Source: an uncultured Prevotella sp. | GTDB taxonomy: Bacteria; Bacteroidota; Bacteroidia; Bacteroidales; Bacteroidaceae | Direction: 5' to 3' | NCBI GenBank assembly: GCA_905202125.1 | Contig: CAJKQX010000016.1 | Coordinates: forward strand, 1 to 37,612 | Length of the DNA stretch: 37,612 nucleotides | Shown: in pieces, positions 15,444 through 24,673 of the stretch | How the letters are laid out: each line of letters opens with the position of its first letter | Numbering within the stretch: the stretch's first letter is position 1 | Program-made: the position numbers and the translations under genes | Notes under the pieces: generated by a model | Told to the model about the DNA's origin: nothing | Seen by the model: only the letters and a program-made list of their open reading frames with translations | Database searches by the model: none

Positions 15444-16505
15444 ATGAAACTGAACATTGCAGTACTTCCGGGAGATGGTATCGGTCCGGAAATAATGGAA
15501 CAAGGTATTAATGTATTGAATGCCGTAGCAGGGAAATTCGGTCATGAGTTTTCGTACGAGAAAGCTCTTTGCGGAGCTCATGCAATAGACGAAGTGGGCG
15601 ATCCGTTCCCAAAAGAAACATTCGAAATATGCAACAATGCAGACGCTGTGTTGTTTGCGGCTGTGGGAGATCCAAAGTTTGACAATAATCCGACTGCGAA
15701 AGTGCGTCCCGAGCAAGGCCTTCTTGCCATGCGCAAACAATTGGGACTGTTTGCCAATATACGTCCAATACAGACATTCAAGTGTCTTCTGCACATGTCG
15801 CCTCTTAAGGAAGAATTGGTCAAGGATGCTGATTTCGTATGTATACGCGAACTTACCGGAGGTATGTATTTCGGCGAGAAATATCAGGACAACGACAAAG
15901 CTTACGACACCAACTATTACACCCGTCCGGAGATAGAACGTATCTTGAAAGTTGGATTCGAATACGCGCGTCGTCGCAGAAATCATCTCACGGTAGTCGA
16001 TAAGGCCAATGTGTTGGCATCGTCAAGATTGTGGCGCCAGGTGGCAAAAGAGATGGAACCACTTTATCCGGACGTAACGGTAGATTATATGTTTGTCGAC
16101 AATGCGTCAATGCGTATGATAGCCGAACCGGCATTCTTTGATGTCATGGTAACAGAAAATACATTTGGCGACATACTTACAGATGAAGGAAGCTGCATCT
16201 CCGGCTCTATGGGATTGCTGCCTTCAGCATCAACAGGAACAGGCACTCCTGTTTTTGAACCAGTTCACGGTTCATGGCCACAAGCAACAGGCAAAAATAT
16301 AGCAAATCCTATCGCCCAAATACTCTCTGCAGCGATGTTGCTTGAATACTTTAATCTTAAAGAAGAAGGTGCACTCGTGAGAGAAGCCGTTGACGCTTCA
16401 CTCGATGCCAATGTCCGAACTCCTGAAATACAAGTAGCCGGGGGCGAGAAATACGGCACACGTGAGGTAGGCGAGTGGATTGCAAATTATATCATCAACG
16501 CATAA
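15444..16505 (+). CDS. leuB: 3-isopropylmalate dehydrogenase
   Basis: LeuB oxidatively decarboxylates 3-isopropylmalate with NAD to 2-oxoisocaproate, and probably methylmalate to 2-oxobutyrate here. The 353 residues start with NIAVLPGDGIGPEI and contain RPEQGLLAMRKQLGLFANIRP (split at about 93-113), RELTGGMYFG, VVDKANVL and VTENTFGDILTDE with the metal-binding Asp pair. The NAD-binding region is EPVHGSWPQATGKNIANP (272-289), where most homologues read HGSAPDIAGK. It is the last gene of the operon, 15 bp after cimA and followed by a long terminator hairpin. Confidence 0.95.
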   Translation: MKLNIAVLPGDGIGPEIMEQGINVLNAVAGKFGHEFSYEKALCGAHAIDEVGDPFPKETFEICNNADAVLFAAVGDPKFDNNPTAKVRPEQGLLAMRKQLGLFANIRPIQTFKCLLHMSPLKEELVKDADFVCIRELTGGMYFGEKYQDNDKAYDTNYYTRPEIERILKVGFEYARRRRNHLTVVDKANVLASSRLWRQVAKEMEPLYPDVTVDYMFVDNASMRMIAEPAFFDVMVTENTFGDILTDEGSCISGSMGLLPSASTGTGTPVFEPVHGSWPQATGKNIANPIAQILSAAMLLEYFNLKEEGALVREAVDASLDANVRTPEIQVAGGEKYGTREVGEWIANYIINA

Positions 16506-16528
16506 TCTGATTTTTAACTCATAAGCAA

Positions 16529-16620
16529 AACACTCCTTTTGCCTGTATTCCACATATTATTAATATTTTTAGATGTTATTAAATATGTAGAATACAACAA
16601 AAGGAGTGTTATTTCGTTTT
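16529..16620 (+). terminator. Long terminator hairpin of the leu operon
   Basis: A perfect 13-bp outer stem (16529-16541 with 16598-16610, core CACTCCTTTTG) continues inward through TGTATTC/GAATACA (16544-16550/16590-16596) and ACATATT/AATATGT into an ~80-nt imperfect hairpin. It is followed by ATTTCGTTTT. The next gene starts 29 bases later. Confidence 0.8.
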
Positions 16621-16648
16621 GATTCACGAAAGGATAAAAAGAACTCTT

Positions 16649-17320
16649 ATGAAAATCCAAATTATTATATTAGCATTTTTGTTAAATGCACACTCTTCGA
16701 GCGCACAGAGTTTTAAAGAACTTCACGACAGTCTTTCTTATGCCATAAAACAGGTGGAATTATTTCCTGACTCCATCGATCTGAGACTACGCAAAGCCGG
16801 ATGGAATATTCAGTTGGAGCAATGGCAATACGCACTTGATGAATATGACCAGGTGATAAAACGCCAACCGGCTAATCCCGCTGCGCTTTTCTATCGTGCT
16901 TTTGTGAATGAAAAGTTAAGACGATATAAATTTGCACGTCGTGACTATGAAACATTGCTCAAAACAATACCGGACCACTTGGAAGCCTCGATAGGATTGG
17001 CTTTGTTGAATTTTAAGGATAATCGTAAGACGGAAGCGTTTAATATTATTAACCGACTGGCCGAACGTTATCCCGACAACGCTATGGTTTATGCTGTGAG
17101 AGGAGGAATGGAACTTGACAGTAAAATGCTTGAACCTGCTGAATTTGATTATTCTCGGGCAATTGAAATAGATTCTAAGAACAATGATTATTTGCTCAAT
17201 CGTGTTAATATTCGTATTATATTGGGGCGTAAAGAAGATGCCCGCGCCGATCTTGACACGCTTGTCAAGAGAGGAATATCACGTGCAGAATTGATGGATT
17301 ATTATAGGAAATGTAAATAA
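16649..17320 (+). CDS. Exported TPR-repeat protein
   Basis: The protein has 223 residues from the ATG at 16649; a TTG ten codons upstream lies at the edge of the leu terminator and is less likely. A signal peptide (MKIQIIILAFLLNAHSSSAQ, cleavage near residue 20) sends it to the periplasm. The rest consists of about five tetratricopeptide-like helix pairs, clearest in WQYALDEYDQVIKRQPANPAALFYRA, split here at about 55-80, then YKFARRDYETLLKTIP, DNAMVYAVRGG and AEFDYSRAIEID. TPR domains are protein-interaction scaffolds and no catalytic domain is attached. The partner is unknown. It is a single gene, closed by a strong bidirectional hairpin against the convergent transporter gene. Confidence 0.85.
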   Translation: MKIQIIILAFLLNAHSSSAQSFKELHDSLSYAIKQVELFPDSIDLRLRKAGWNIQLEQWQYALDEYDQVIKRQPANPAALFYRAFVNEKLRRYKFARRDYETLLKTIPDHLEASIGLALLNFKDNRKTEAFNIINRLAERYPDNAMVYAVRGGMELDSKMLEPAEFDYSRAIEIDSKNNDYLLNRVNIRIILGRKEDARADLDTLVKRGISRAELMDYYRKCK

Positions 17321-17360
17321 AAAATAAAGACATATCGAAAAAGATATGTCTTTATTTTTT
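17319..17360. terminator. Bidirectional Rho-independent terminator
   Basis: An 18-bp perfect stem (17319-17336 with 17343-17360, core AAAGACATATC) has a 6-nt GAAAAA loop with A-tract and T-tract shoulders. It serves the TPR gene (plus) and the transporter gene (minus), which ends at 17370. Confidence 0.92.
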
Positions 17361-17369
17361 TTATTTGTT

Positions 17370-19058
17370 TTATCCGCAACAGAACAAAACAATCATTTGA
17401 GCTGTAAATATTCTTAAGAACATCGTCAACGGATAAACTGTGGAATATCCGACAGCCGGTGCCTCTCTTGTACAAGTTGAGTTGGCGTATGCCAATGCGG
17501 GTGGGTCGGTATAAGAACCGGCAATCATTCCCATTAATGCAAAATAATTGAGTTTGTATCTGATTCTTGCAAATGTTCCAACAAGTAAGATAGGAATAAT
17601 TGTTATCAAGAAACCGGTGTAAACATACTTGAGTCCATCTCCCTGAATAACAGTTTCCCAGAATCCGGCTCCGGCTTTGATACCGACACTTGCAAGGAAT
17701 AAGACAAGTCCTATCTCGCGCAGCATAATATTTGCCGAAGTCGTGGTATAAGTTACCAATTTTATCTTGTAACCGAAACGACCTATAAGAATAGCGATAA
17801 TCAAAGGACCACCTGCCAAACCTAATTTCAAAGGAACAGGCATGCCGGGGATAGCCAATGGAATGCTACCAAAGAGAATTCCGACCATAATTCCAATAAA
17901 GATTGTGGCAATATTCGGTGTGTCAAGTCGTTTGACGGAGTTACCCATCATCTCTGCTACGCGATTGACATTGTCCTCCGGACCTACTACCAACAACTTG
18001 TCACCTACCTGAAAATGATAGTTTCGGCTTGCAAATACGTCCATACCTTGTCTTGAAACGCGTGTGACAGTTACACCGTAAACGCTTGAGAAATGCATCT
18101 TACCAAGCGTTTTACCGTTCATCGAAGGACGGGTAATAATAATTCGACGCGATACGAGCGGCTGACTTTGTGTCTCGGGCTCTTTCGGTGCTTCAATCTC
18201 AGGACCTATAAAGGCCTGAATCGCTTCAGCATCTGCCTCCGGACATACAATCAACACCTCGTCTCCCAATTCAAATATAGTTTTGCTGTTTGGTACAAAT
18301 ACCTCTCCATTGTGATGCAGACGCGAACAAACCACATCGCGATTGAGAAATTCGGATATCTCTCTTAATGTTCTGCCTGCTAAAAATGAGTTGCTGACTC
18401 TTAAATACATCTGATGTGGTTTGGCATGAGGATTCTCGGCTTCTTCAGCTTCGAGTTTCTTCTCCTCGTCTGACAAATTAACGCGGGTGATATACTTTAT
18501 TGCAATTGTTGCACCGATAATACCGAGCACTCCGAGCGGATATGCACAGGCATAACCGGATGCAATCTGAGGAATATCGCCCTTGAAGACGGAAGCAAGA
18601 GCCTCGTTGGCGGCACCAAGACCGGGGGTATTGGTAACGGCACCATACAGCGTACCCACCATCATCGGCAGGTTGTTGTGGTCGTTTGTATCAAAAAACA
18701 GGAAATAACATGCAAACATCACTGCGATATTCAATGCTACTATCGATACCGACAGCATGTTCAATGTGACGCCACCCTTTTTGAAACTCTCGAAAAAACC
18801 GGGACCCACCTGCAAACCGATGCAGAATACAAACAGAATCAAACCAAAATCCTGAATGAAATTCAGAATATTTATTGGTGCGGTAAAGTGAACGTGGCCC
18901 GCAATAATTCCCGCGAAAAGCACGAATGTGACACCAAGAGATATACCGCCGAACTTTATCTTACCGAGCAAAACGCCGATGGCGATTACGATCGAGTAAA
19001 GCAACGTAATATGGGCGATAGAATCTGTTGTTGTAAATAGATTTATGAACCAATCCAT
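17370..19058 (-). CDS. AspT/YidE-family putative transporter with two RCK-C domains
   Basis: The protein has 562 residues from the ATG at 19058. The frame is open upstream to 19235, but that part runs into proS and is polar and non-conserved. An N-terminal membrane half (about 8-190, five or six helices, with GLQVGPGFFESFKKGG and GAVTNTPGLGAANEA) is followed by two cytosolic TrkA-C/RCK-C domains (around 215-300 and 305-385, ending GDEVLIVCPE and GDKLLVVGPED). A second membrane half repeats the fold (GIMVGILFGSIP, LGLAGGPLIIAILIGR, LFLASVGIKAGAGFW, GSYTDPPALAYAN). This is the Asp-Al_Ex layout of aspartate:alanine exchanger relatives such as YidE and YbjL. The substrate is unknown. It starts 17 bp after proS and is probably co-transcribed with it. 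Confidence 0.88.
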   Translation of the reverse strand: MDWFINLFTTTDSIAHITLLYSIVIAIGVLLGKIKFGGISLGVTFVLFAGIIAGHVHFTAPINILNFIQDFGLILFVFCIGLQVGPGFFESFKKGGVTLNMLSVSIVALNIAVMFACYFLFFDTNDHNNLPMMVGTLYGAVTNTPGLGAANEALASVFKGDIPQIASGYACAYPLGVLGIIGATIAIKYITRVNLSDEEKKLEAEEAENPHAKPHQMYLRVSNSFLAGRTLREISEFLNRDVVCSRLHHNGEVFVPNSKTIFELGDEVLIVCPEADAEAIQAFIGPEIEAPKEPETQSQPLVSRRIIITRPSMNGKTLGKMHFSSVYGVTVTRVSRQGMDVFASRNYHFQVGDKLLVVGPEDNVNRVAEMMGNSVKRLDTPNIATIFIGIMVGILFGSIPLAIPGMPVPLKLGLAGGPLIIAILIGRFGYKIKLVTYTTTSANIMLREIGLVLFLASVGIKAGAGFWETVIQGDGLKYVYTGFLITIIPILLVGTFARIRYKLNYFALMGMIAGSYTDPPALAYANSTCTREAPAVGYSTVYPLTMFLRIFTAQMIVLFCCG

Positions 19059-19075
19059 ATTATTATTTTTTAATG

Positions 19076-20557
19076 TTAATAGCTTCTGGCTATGATTACC
19101 CTTTTGGTTGCCGGTTTTCCAGAAACCATATCTATGCCGGGGGTCTGTTCGTAAGCGAATGGGGCGCAACGTATCGTTGCCTGCGTCTCTTCCTTGATTT
19201 TGGCTTCTGTTTCTGCTGTTCCATCCCAATGACAAAGGAAGAATCCACCATCCTTGATGCGCGACTTGAACTCATCGTAATTATCGCATTCGTAAATGCG
19301 CGAATCCAAATTCTGTTTCGCTTTGACAAACATATTAGATTGAATATCTTCAAGCAAACTCTTGATATGTCCGACAATTCCCTCGATAGGCAATGTTTCT
19401 TTCTCAAGAGTGTCTCTGCGCATCACCTCGACAGTACCGTTCTCCAAATCACGTGCACCCATGACAAGACGCACGGGAACTCCTTTAAGCTCATAATCAG
19501 CAAACTTGAAGCCCGGACGTTTGTTCTCCGAGTCATCATATTTCACGCTTATGCCTTCCGATTTCAATTCATCGATAATCGGAGATATCTTCTCTGTAAT
19601 GGCAGCGAGACCGTCAGCGCCTTTAGAAATAGGAATTATGACAACCTGAATAGGAGACAATCGGGGAGGAAGCACCAATCCGTTATCATCTGAGTGGGTC
19701 ATGATGAGCGCACCGATAAGGCGAGTGGAAACTCCCCATGAGGTTGCCCATACATATTCAGGTTTGTTCTCCTTATTAAGATATGTCACACCGAAAGCTT
19801 TTGCAAAGTTCTGTCCGAGGAAATGGCTCGTACCACTTTGCAGAGCCTTGCCGTCCTGCATCATGGCCTCTATGGTGTATGTATCCAAAGCGCCGGCAAA
19901 ACGTTCAGTCTCACTCTTCACTCCCTGAATGACAGGCATAGCCATCCATTTTTCAGCGAAATCGGCATATACGTGCAACATCTTCTGTGCTTCTGCTTCA
20001 GCCTCGTCTTTTGTAGCATGGGCAGTATGACCTTCTTGCCACAAGAACTCAGATGTACGGAGGAATGGACGCGTACGCATTTCCCATCTCATTACGTTGC
20101 ACCACTGGTTGCACATGATTGGCAGATCGCGCCATGACTTGATCCAATTCTTGTAAGTATTCCAGATTATTGTTTCGGAAGTAGGACGTACGATGAGTTC
20201 CTCGTCAAGTTTGGCCGTAGGGTCAACCTCGATATCCTTATGATCCGCGGTGGTACGCAAGCGATAGTGGGTCACCACCGCACACTCTTTGGCAAAACCC
20301 TCAACGTGTTCTGCCTCACGACTAAAAAACGACTTAGGGATAAGCAGTGGGAAATAAGCATTCTGCACACCTGTTTCCTTGAACATTGAGTCCAGTTGGT
20401 GTTGCATTTTTTCCCATATTGCATAACCGTATGGTTTGATTACCATACAACCACGTACTGCAGATTGTTCAGCCAAATCGGCCTTAACAATCAAATCATT
20501 GTACCATTGGCTATAATTATCAGCCCGTTTGGTAAGTTCTTTAAGTTCTACTGCCAT
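19076..20557 (-). CDS. proS: Prolyl-tRNA synthetase (short, archaeal/eukaryote-like type)
   Basis: The enzyme charges tRNA-Pro with proline in the cytosol. The 493 residues are a class II synthetase of the ProS type 3 form: there is no YbaK-like editing insertion between motifs 2 and 3. Visible elements are GCMVIKPYGYAIWEKMQ (about 36-52, motif 1), the proline loop LIVRPTSETIIW (121-132), motif 2 MRWEMRTRPFLRTSEFLWQEGHTAH (around 155-180), TSHFLGQNFAKAF and motif 3 WGVSTRLIGALIMTHSDD. An anticodon-binding domain follows, then a C-terminal domain ending in Tyr (RVIIARSY). It reads leftward from a divergent promoter shared with the OmpA-like lipoprotein, and the transporter gene follows. Confidence 0.96.
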   Translation of the reverse strand: MAVELKELTKRADNYSQWYNDLIVKADLAEQSAVRGCMVIKPYGYAIWEKMQHQLDSMFKETGVQNAYFPLLIPKSFFSREAEHVEGFAKECAVVTHYRLRTTADHKDIEVDPTAKLDEELIVRPTSETIIWNTYKNWIKSWRDLPIMCNQWCNVMRWEMRTRPFLRTSEFLWQEGHTAHATKDEAEAEAQKMLHVYADFAEKWMAMPVIQGVKSETERFAGALDTYTIEAMMQDGKALQSGTSHFLGQNFAKAFGVTYLNKENKPEYVWATSWGVSTRLIGALIMTHSDDNGLVLPPRLSPIQVVIIPISKGADGLAAITEKISPIIDELKSEGISVKYDDSENKRPGFKFADYELKGVPVRLVMGARDLENGTVEVMRRDTLEKETLPIEGIVGHIKSLLEDIQSNMFVKAKQNLDSRIYECDNYDEFKSRIKDGGFFLCHWDGTAETEAKIKEETQATIRCAPFAYEQTPGIDMVSGKPATKRVIIARSY

Positions 20558-20601
20558 TATAATAAATGTAATTATTTCTATTTCTATTTTAAATTTGAAT
20601 G

Positions 20602-20609
20602 CAAAATTA
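20602..20609 (-). promoter_or_regulatory. -7 element of proS
   Basis: The minus strand reads TAATTTTG, a full TAnnTTTG match, giving a leader of about 40 nt before the proS ATG at 20557. The -33 region upstream is T-rich with no exact TTTG at 19-21 bp. Confidence 0.55.
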
Positions 20610-20653
20610 CAAAAAAAATGTTGTAATGGGACCGCATACTACCAAAAAACCGT

Positions 20654-20661
20654 TATCTTTG
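20654..20661 (+). promoter_or_regulatory. -7 element of the OmpA-like lipoprotein gene
   Basis: TATCTTTG matches the consensus fully and is identical to the boxes of leu and ileS. The -33 region (about 20630) lacks TTTG. It lies back to back with the proS element, 45 bp apart, giving a ~70-nt leader. Confidence 0.55.
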
Positions 20662-20731
20662 CAAATGATATTTGTTACAGGATTGAAATAATCAGATTAT
20701 CTGAAGTTAAATATGATTTAAAATACACATT

Positions 20732-21406
20732 ATGAAGAAATTTAAAATTATGACACTTACAATGTGTCTTTTGGCAATATTCAGTTGTCAGACCAAACAA
20801 GGAACAGGAGCACTTATCGGTACCGGAGGCGGTGCCGCATTAGGTGCGATTATCGGTAAGATAGCAGGAAACACAGCAGTTGGAGCAGCAATCGGTGGTG
20901 CCGTTGGCGCCGGAGCAGGTGCAATTATCGGACGTCACATGGACAAAGTGGCTGCCGAAGCCGCTGCACAGGTAGAGAATGCGAAGGTTGAAGAAGTGAC
21001 AGATGCCAACGGACTGAAAGCCGTTAAGGTGACTTTCGATTCAGGCATTCTTTTTGCAACCAACAAATCGGACCTCAACGCCACATCAAAAACAGAATTG
21101 GCCAAGTTCTCAACCGTATTGAAGAATAATGCCGATTGTCATGTCGACATCTACGGCCACACCGATTCTACCGGAAACGATGGTATCAACGTTCCGCTCA
21201 GCAATCGTCGTGCCGAGAGTGTTGCTACTTATCTGAAATCATGCGGTGTAGCAGATGCCCAGTTGCAGAACATTACAGGTAAAGGCAGTGCAGAACCGGT
21301 AGCTGATAATGGTACCGCCGCCGGACGTCAGCAGAACCGTAGAGTTGAGGTGTTCTTGTATGCAAGTCCCGCGATGGTTGAAGCAGCAAACGCAGGAACT
21401 TTGTAA
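20732..21406 (+). CDS. OmpA-family outer-membrane lipoprotein with glycine-zipper
   Basis: The protein has 224 residues. A lipoprotein signal peptide ends at Cys19 (AIFSC). Residues 24-68 are a glycine zipper (GALIGTGGGAALGAIIG, then GAAIGGAVGAGAGAIIG), which probably inserts in or packs against the membrane. Residues about 95-215 are an OmpA C-terminal peptidoglycan-binding domain: VTFDSGILFATNKSDL, the signature DIYGHTDSTGNDGINVPLSNRRA (split at about 138-160) and GRQQNRRVEVFLY. The domain order matches the YiaD/Pal-like class, which anchors the outer membrane to peptidoglycan. It is monocistronic: its own promoter and a strong terminator surround it. Confidence 0.93.
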   Translation: MKKFKIMTLTMCLLAIFSCQTKQGTGALIGTGGGAALGAIIGKIAGNTAVGAAIGGAVGAGAGAIIGRHMDKVAAEAAAQVENAKVEEVTDANGLKAVKVTFDSGILFATNKSDLNATSKTELAKFSTVLKNNADCHVDIYGHTDSTGNDGINVPLSNRRAESVATYLKSCGVADAQLQNITGKGSAEPVADNGTAAGRQQNRRVEVFLYASPAMVEAANAGTL

Positions 21407-21496
21407 GAAAATCTCTATTTAAGAAGACATCGGAATACGGCATATCAAAAAGATCAGTAATCTGAAATGAGATAGCCGTAAACCTTAACCATACAT

Positions 21497-21533
21497 GCTG
21501 TGCCAAAACCATCAATTTTTGGCACAGCTTTTT
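21497..21533 (+). terminator. Rho-independent terminator after the lipoprotein gene
   Basis: A 12-bp perfect stem (21497-21508 with 21517-21528, GCTGTGCCAAAA) has an 8-nt loop and is followed by five T. Confidence 0.93.
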
Positions 21534-21573
21534 ATATGATTGATTTATACAATTCTGTCATTCGCATTAACAG

Positions 21574-22302
21574 ATGAAAATATTTTTCAAGGTCACGCGG
21601 TGGATAGCCGCCTTGTTTTTTGGCAGTACAATATTAGCAGTTGTGCTTTATCGGTTCATGCCTGTCTATGTCACGCCTTTGATGGTGATAAGATGTATGG
21701 AGCAGATTAAGGACGGAAACGACATTCAGTGGCATCACACGTGGGTGCCTCTAAACAAAATATCTCGACACATGCCTGTGGCTGTCATGGCCAGTGAAGA
21801 CTCGCGATTCCTCATTCACCACGGTTTTGACTATGATGCCATAATCAAAGCATCGAAGAGAAATCACGACGGGAAAAAGAAATTCGGTGCAAGCACCATC
21901 ACTCAGCAGACCGCAAAAAACGTTTTTCTGTGGCCCGGACGAAGCTGGGTACGCAAAGGTTTTGAAGCTTATTTCACTGTGCTGATCGAACTTGTATGGA
22001 GCAAGCAGCGCATAATGGAGGTTTATCTCAACTCCATCGAGATGGGCGAAGGCATATATGGCGTGTCTGCCGTTGCCGAACACCACTTTGAAAAAGGGCC
22101 CGACGAACTGTCGCGAGCCGACTGTGCCCTCATTGCGGCAACGCTTCCCAATCCGAGGAAATACAGCAGCAAGCATCCGTCTTCGTATATGGTCACAAGA
22201 CAACACCGTATTGAGCATGAGATGAGATACATTCCCACATTCCCGCTTGAGGGAGAAAAGATCGATCCGAACACGGTTTCGGGTGGCATATATCATAAAT
22301 AA
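21574..22302 (+). CDS. mtgA: Monofunctional peptidoglycan transglycosylase
   Basis: MtgA polymerises lipid II into glycan strands at the outer face of the inner membrane. The 242 residues start with one membrane anchor (about 9-29). A GT51 domain fills the rest, with the catalytic Glu75 in MASEDSRFLIHHGFD, the GASTITQQTAKNVFLWPGR segment (105-123), and the second conserved acidic position Glu149 in KQRIMEVYLNSIEMG. There is no transpeptidase domain, which separates it from class A PBPs. It ends 17 bp before the helicase gene and probably shares a transcript with it. Confidence 0.94.
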   Translation: MKIFFKVTRWIAALFFGSTILAVVLYRFMPVYVTPLMVIRCMEQIKDGNDIQWHHTWVPLNKISRHMPVAVMASEDSRFLIHHGFDYDAIIKASKRNHDGKKKFGASTITQQTAKNVFLWPGRSWVRKGFEAYFTVLIELVWSKQRIMEVYLNSIEMGEGIYGVSAVAEHHFEKGPDELSRADCALIAATLPNPRKYSSKHPSSYMVTRQHRIEHEMRYIPTFPLEGEKIDPNTVSGGIYHK

Positions 22303-22319
22303 ACGATACGAAACAAAGT

Positions 22320-24596
22320 ATGTGCGATTTTCTACAAGACCTCAATGAAAGCCAAAAGGCCGCAGTGACCTACTGCGATGGGCCGCAACTGGTGATTGCC
22401 GGCGCCGGTTCGGGCAAGACCAGAGTGCTCACTTACAAGATAGCTTATCTCCTCAGCCGTGGCATGGCGCCATACAACATCCTCGCTCTTACCTTCACCA
22501 ACAAGGCGGCGGACGAGATGAAACGGCGTATCGCCCAACTGACAAGTCCCTCTGTGGCTCGTCATCTGTACATGGGTACGTTTCACTCCATCTTTTACCG
22601 TATCTTACGCGCCGAACATTCATGTTTGAACTATAAGGCAAACTTCACCATCTATGATGAAAGTGACAGCAAATCGCTCATTACTGCTATTGTCAAGGAA
22701 CTGCAGCTCGACGACAATACTTACAAGGCACCGATGATCAAAGGTATCATAAGCATGGCCAAAAACCATTTGCAGACCATCGGCCAATACTTAACCAACA
22801 ACTATGATTTCATAAGACGATATCCGAAATTGGAAACTGTATGTCTGGAATACGACAGACGATGCCGCAATGCCAATGCGATGGATTTCGACGACCTGTT
22901 GTACAACACTTATTTACTATTCGGACAACACCCCGACATACGCAAGAAATACGCCGAGATATTTCAATACTTGCTCGTAGACGAGTATCAGGACACCAAC
23001 TACGCCCAGCAGCGCATCATAGACCAACTGACCGCCGACAATCAACGTCTTTGCATGGTTGGAGACGATGCCCAAAGTATCTATGCTTTCCGAGGAGCCA
23101 ACATCGATTACATGTTGAATTTTGCGAATAACAAGGATTACCGCGTCTTCAAACTGGAACAAAATTATCGCAGTACCCAAAACATTGTCTCGGCAGCCAA
23201 CAGTCTGATCAATCATAATAAGCGACAAATTTTTAAAAATGTGTACAGTAAGAATGGCGAAGGCTCCAAACTGATGTTGATACCCACCTATTCGGACGAC
23301 GAAGAAGCAAACGTGGTGTGCAACGAGATACGTCGTTTGAAGAACAAAGAGCACTGCCAGTATGACGATTTCTGCATAATGTATCGCACCAATGCTCAGA
23401 GCAGAAAATTTGAAAAGGAACTTCTCAACCATTCCATACCTTATCATATATTCAGCGGACTGGGATTCTATCAGCGCAAGGAGATAAAAGACATCATCGC
23501 TTATTTCCGTGTGATAGCCAACCCTGACGACGAGGAAGCTATAAAACGCATCATCAACTATCCGGCCCGTGGAATAGGCAAGACGACCATAACAAAATTG
23601 ATTGATGCTTCACGTACATCACAAGTGAGTCTGTGGCAGATAATAGAATCCCCCGAACGTTTTAATGTCTCAATCAACAAAGGGACAACCGGCAAACTCC
23701 ATGGCTTCTATAGTCTTATATCTGAATTTCAGAACCGTATGTCTATGGATGCTTTTGAGCAAGGCGAGTACATATTGGAAAAAAGTGGTATTCTGACCGA
23801 AATATATTCCAACACATCATCGGCTGAAGACCTTGTACGCCGCGAAAACGTAGAGGAGTTGCGTTCGGCATTAAAGGAATTTGTAGAAAACAAACATGAA
23901 GAAGGCAATGATAATGTCACCCTTAATGATTTCCTTCATGAGATTTCGCTAATGTCCGATATGGACGAGAAAGGTGGAGATGATGTTCACAAGGTGTCGC
24001 TCATGACAGTACATGCCGCAAAAGGGTTGGAATTTAAAAATGTCTTTATCGTTGGTCTTGAGGAAAACATTTTTCCTTCGTCACGATCGAGCAACTCACC
24101 ACGCGAAATCGAAGAAGAGAGACGATTGTTCTATGTTGCCATCACCCGTGCCAAGCAACATTGCATCCTGACATGTGCACGCAGCAGATACATTTACGGC
24201 AATATGGAGTTCGGCAATCCCAGCAGATTCATCTACGAAATCGATCCTAAATATCTGACTGTGAGCGGAAACATGCCGTTCCTCAACAAGAGCCTGAACC
24301 ATCTGCGGCCCGAAAGCCCGGCGATAGACAGCCCACGAAAGCCGGCAGGTCTCACGCCGATGAGGAATATCACGATGAACGATCGATCAAAACTCCAAAC
24401 CACAAACTCCGTATCCACACCTTCTTCATCCGGTTTGCGCGAAGGAACGGTAATCGAGCATCAGCGTTTCGGCATCGGTACAGTAATCAGAATCGAAGGA
24501 AGCAATGAAAACTCCAAAGCAACAGTCACTTTTAATAACGTAGGAACAAAACAACTGCTACTCAAATTTGCAAAATATAAGATTATTAAAGAGTAA
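22320..24596 (+). CDS. pcrA: UvrD/PcrA-family ATP-dependent DNA helicase
   Basis: This is an SF1A 3'-5' helicase used in repair and replication-conflict resolution. The 758 residues show the Q-motif region LNESQKAAV (8-16), Walker A AGAGSGKT (27-34), motif Ia ALTFTNKAADEM (56-67), Walker B LVDEYQDTN (219-227), motif III VGDDAQSIYAFRGA (247-260), motif IV LEQNYRST, motif V VHAAKGLEF and motif VI RRLFYVAITRAK. The last ~60 residues form the PcrA-type Tudor-like domain (GTVIEHQRFGIGTVIRIEG, TKQLLLKFAKYKII), the part that contacts RNA polymerase in PcrA. It could equally be named uvrD; the C-terminal domain and single-copy look favour PcrA. Confidence 0.92.
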   Translation: MCDFLQDLNESQKAAVTYCDGPQLVIAGAGSGKTRVLTYKIAYLLSRGMAPYNILALTFTNKAADEMKRRIAQLTSPSVARHLYMGTFHSIFYRILRAEHSCLNYKANFTIYDESDSKSLITAIVKELQLDDNTYKAPMIKGIISMAKNHLQTIGQYLTNNYDFIRRYPKLETVCLEYDRRCRNANAMDFDDLLYNTYLLFGQHPDIRKKYAEIFQYLLVDEYQDTNYAQQRIIDQLTADNQRLCMVGDDAQSIYAFRGANIDYMLNFANNKDYRVFKLEQNYRSTQNIVSAANSLINHNKRQIFKNVYSKNGEGSKLMLIPTYSDDEEANVVCNEIRRLKNKEHCQYDDFCIMYRTNAQSRKFEKELLNHSIPYHIFSGLGFYQRKEIKDIIAYFRVIANPDDEEAIKRIINYPARGIGKTTITKLIDASRTSQVSLWQIIESPERFNVSINKGTTGKLHGFYSLISEFQNRMSMDAFEQGEYILEKSGILTEIYSNTSSAEDLVRRENVEELRSALKEFVENKHEEGNDNVTLNDFLHEISLMSDMDEKGGDDVHKVSLMTVHAAKGLEFKNVFIVGLEENIFPSSRSSNSPREIEEERRLFYVAITRAKQHCILTCARSRYIYGNMEFGNPSRFIYEIDPKYLTVSGNMPFLNKSLNHLRPESPAIDSPRKPAGLTPMRNITMNDRSKLQTTNSVSTPSSSGLREGTVIEHQRFGIGTVIRIEGSNENSKATVTFNNVGTKQLLLKFAKYKIIKE

Positions 24597-24673
24597 GGCA
24601 TAGTCAATCACGTCACATATTCAGCCCCACTGGAACAATATTGGAATAGTAAATTACTTTACTAAAAATAAGC

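Noticed and set aside
19059..19235. N-terminal extension of the transporter by 59 residues
   Set aside because: The extension overlaps the 3' end of proS in another frame, is polar and unlike the family, and the ATG at 19058 starts directly before the first membrane helix.
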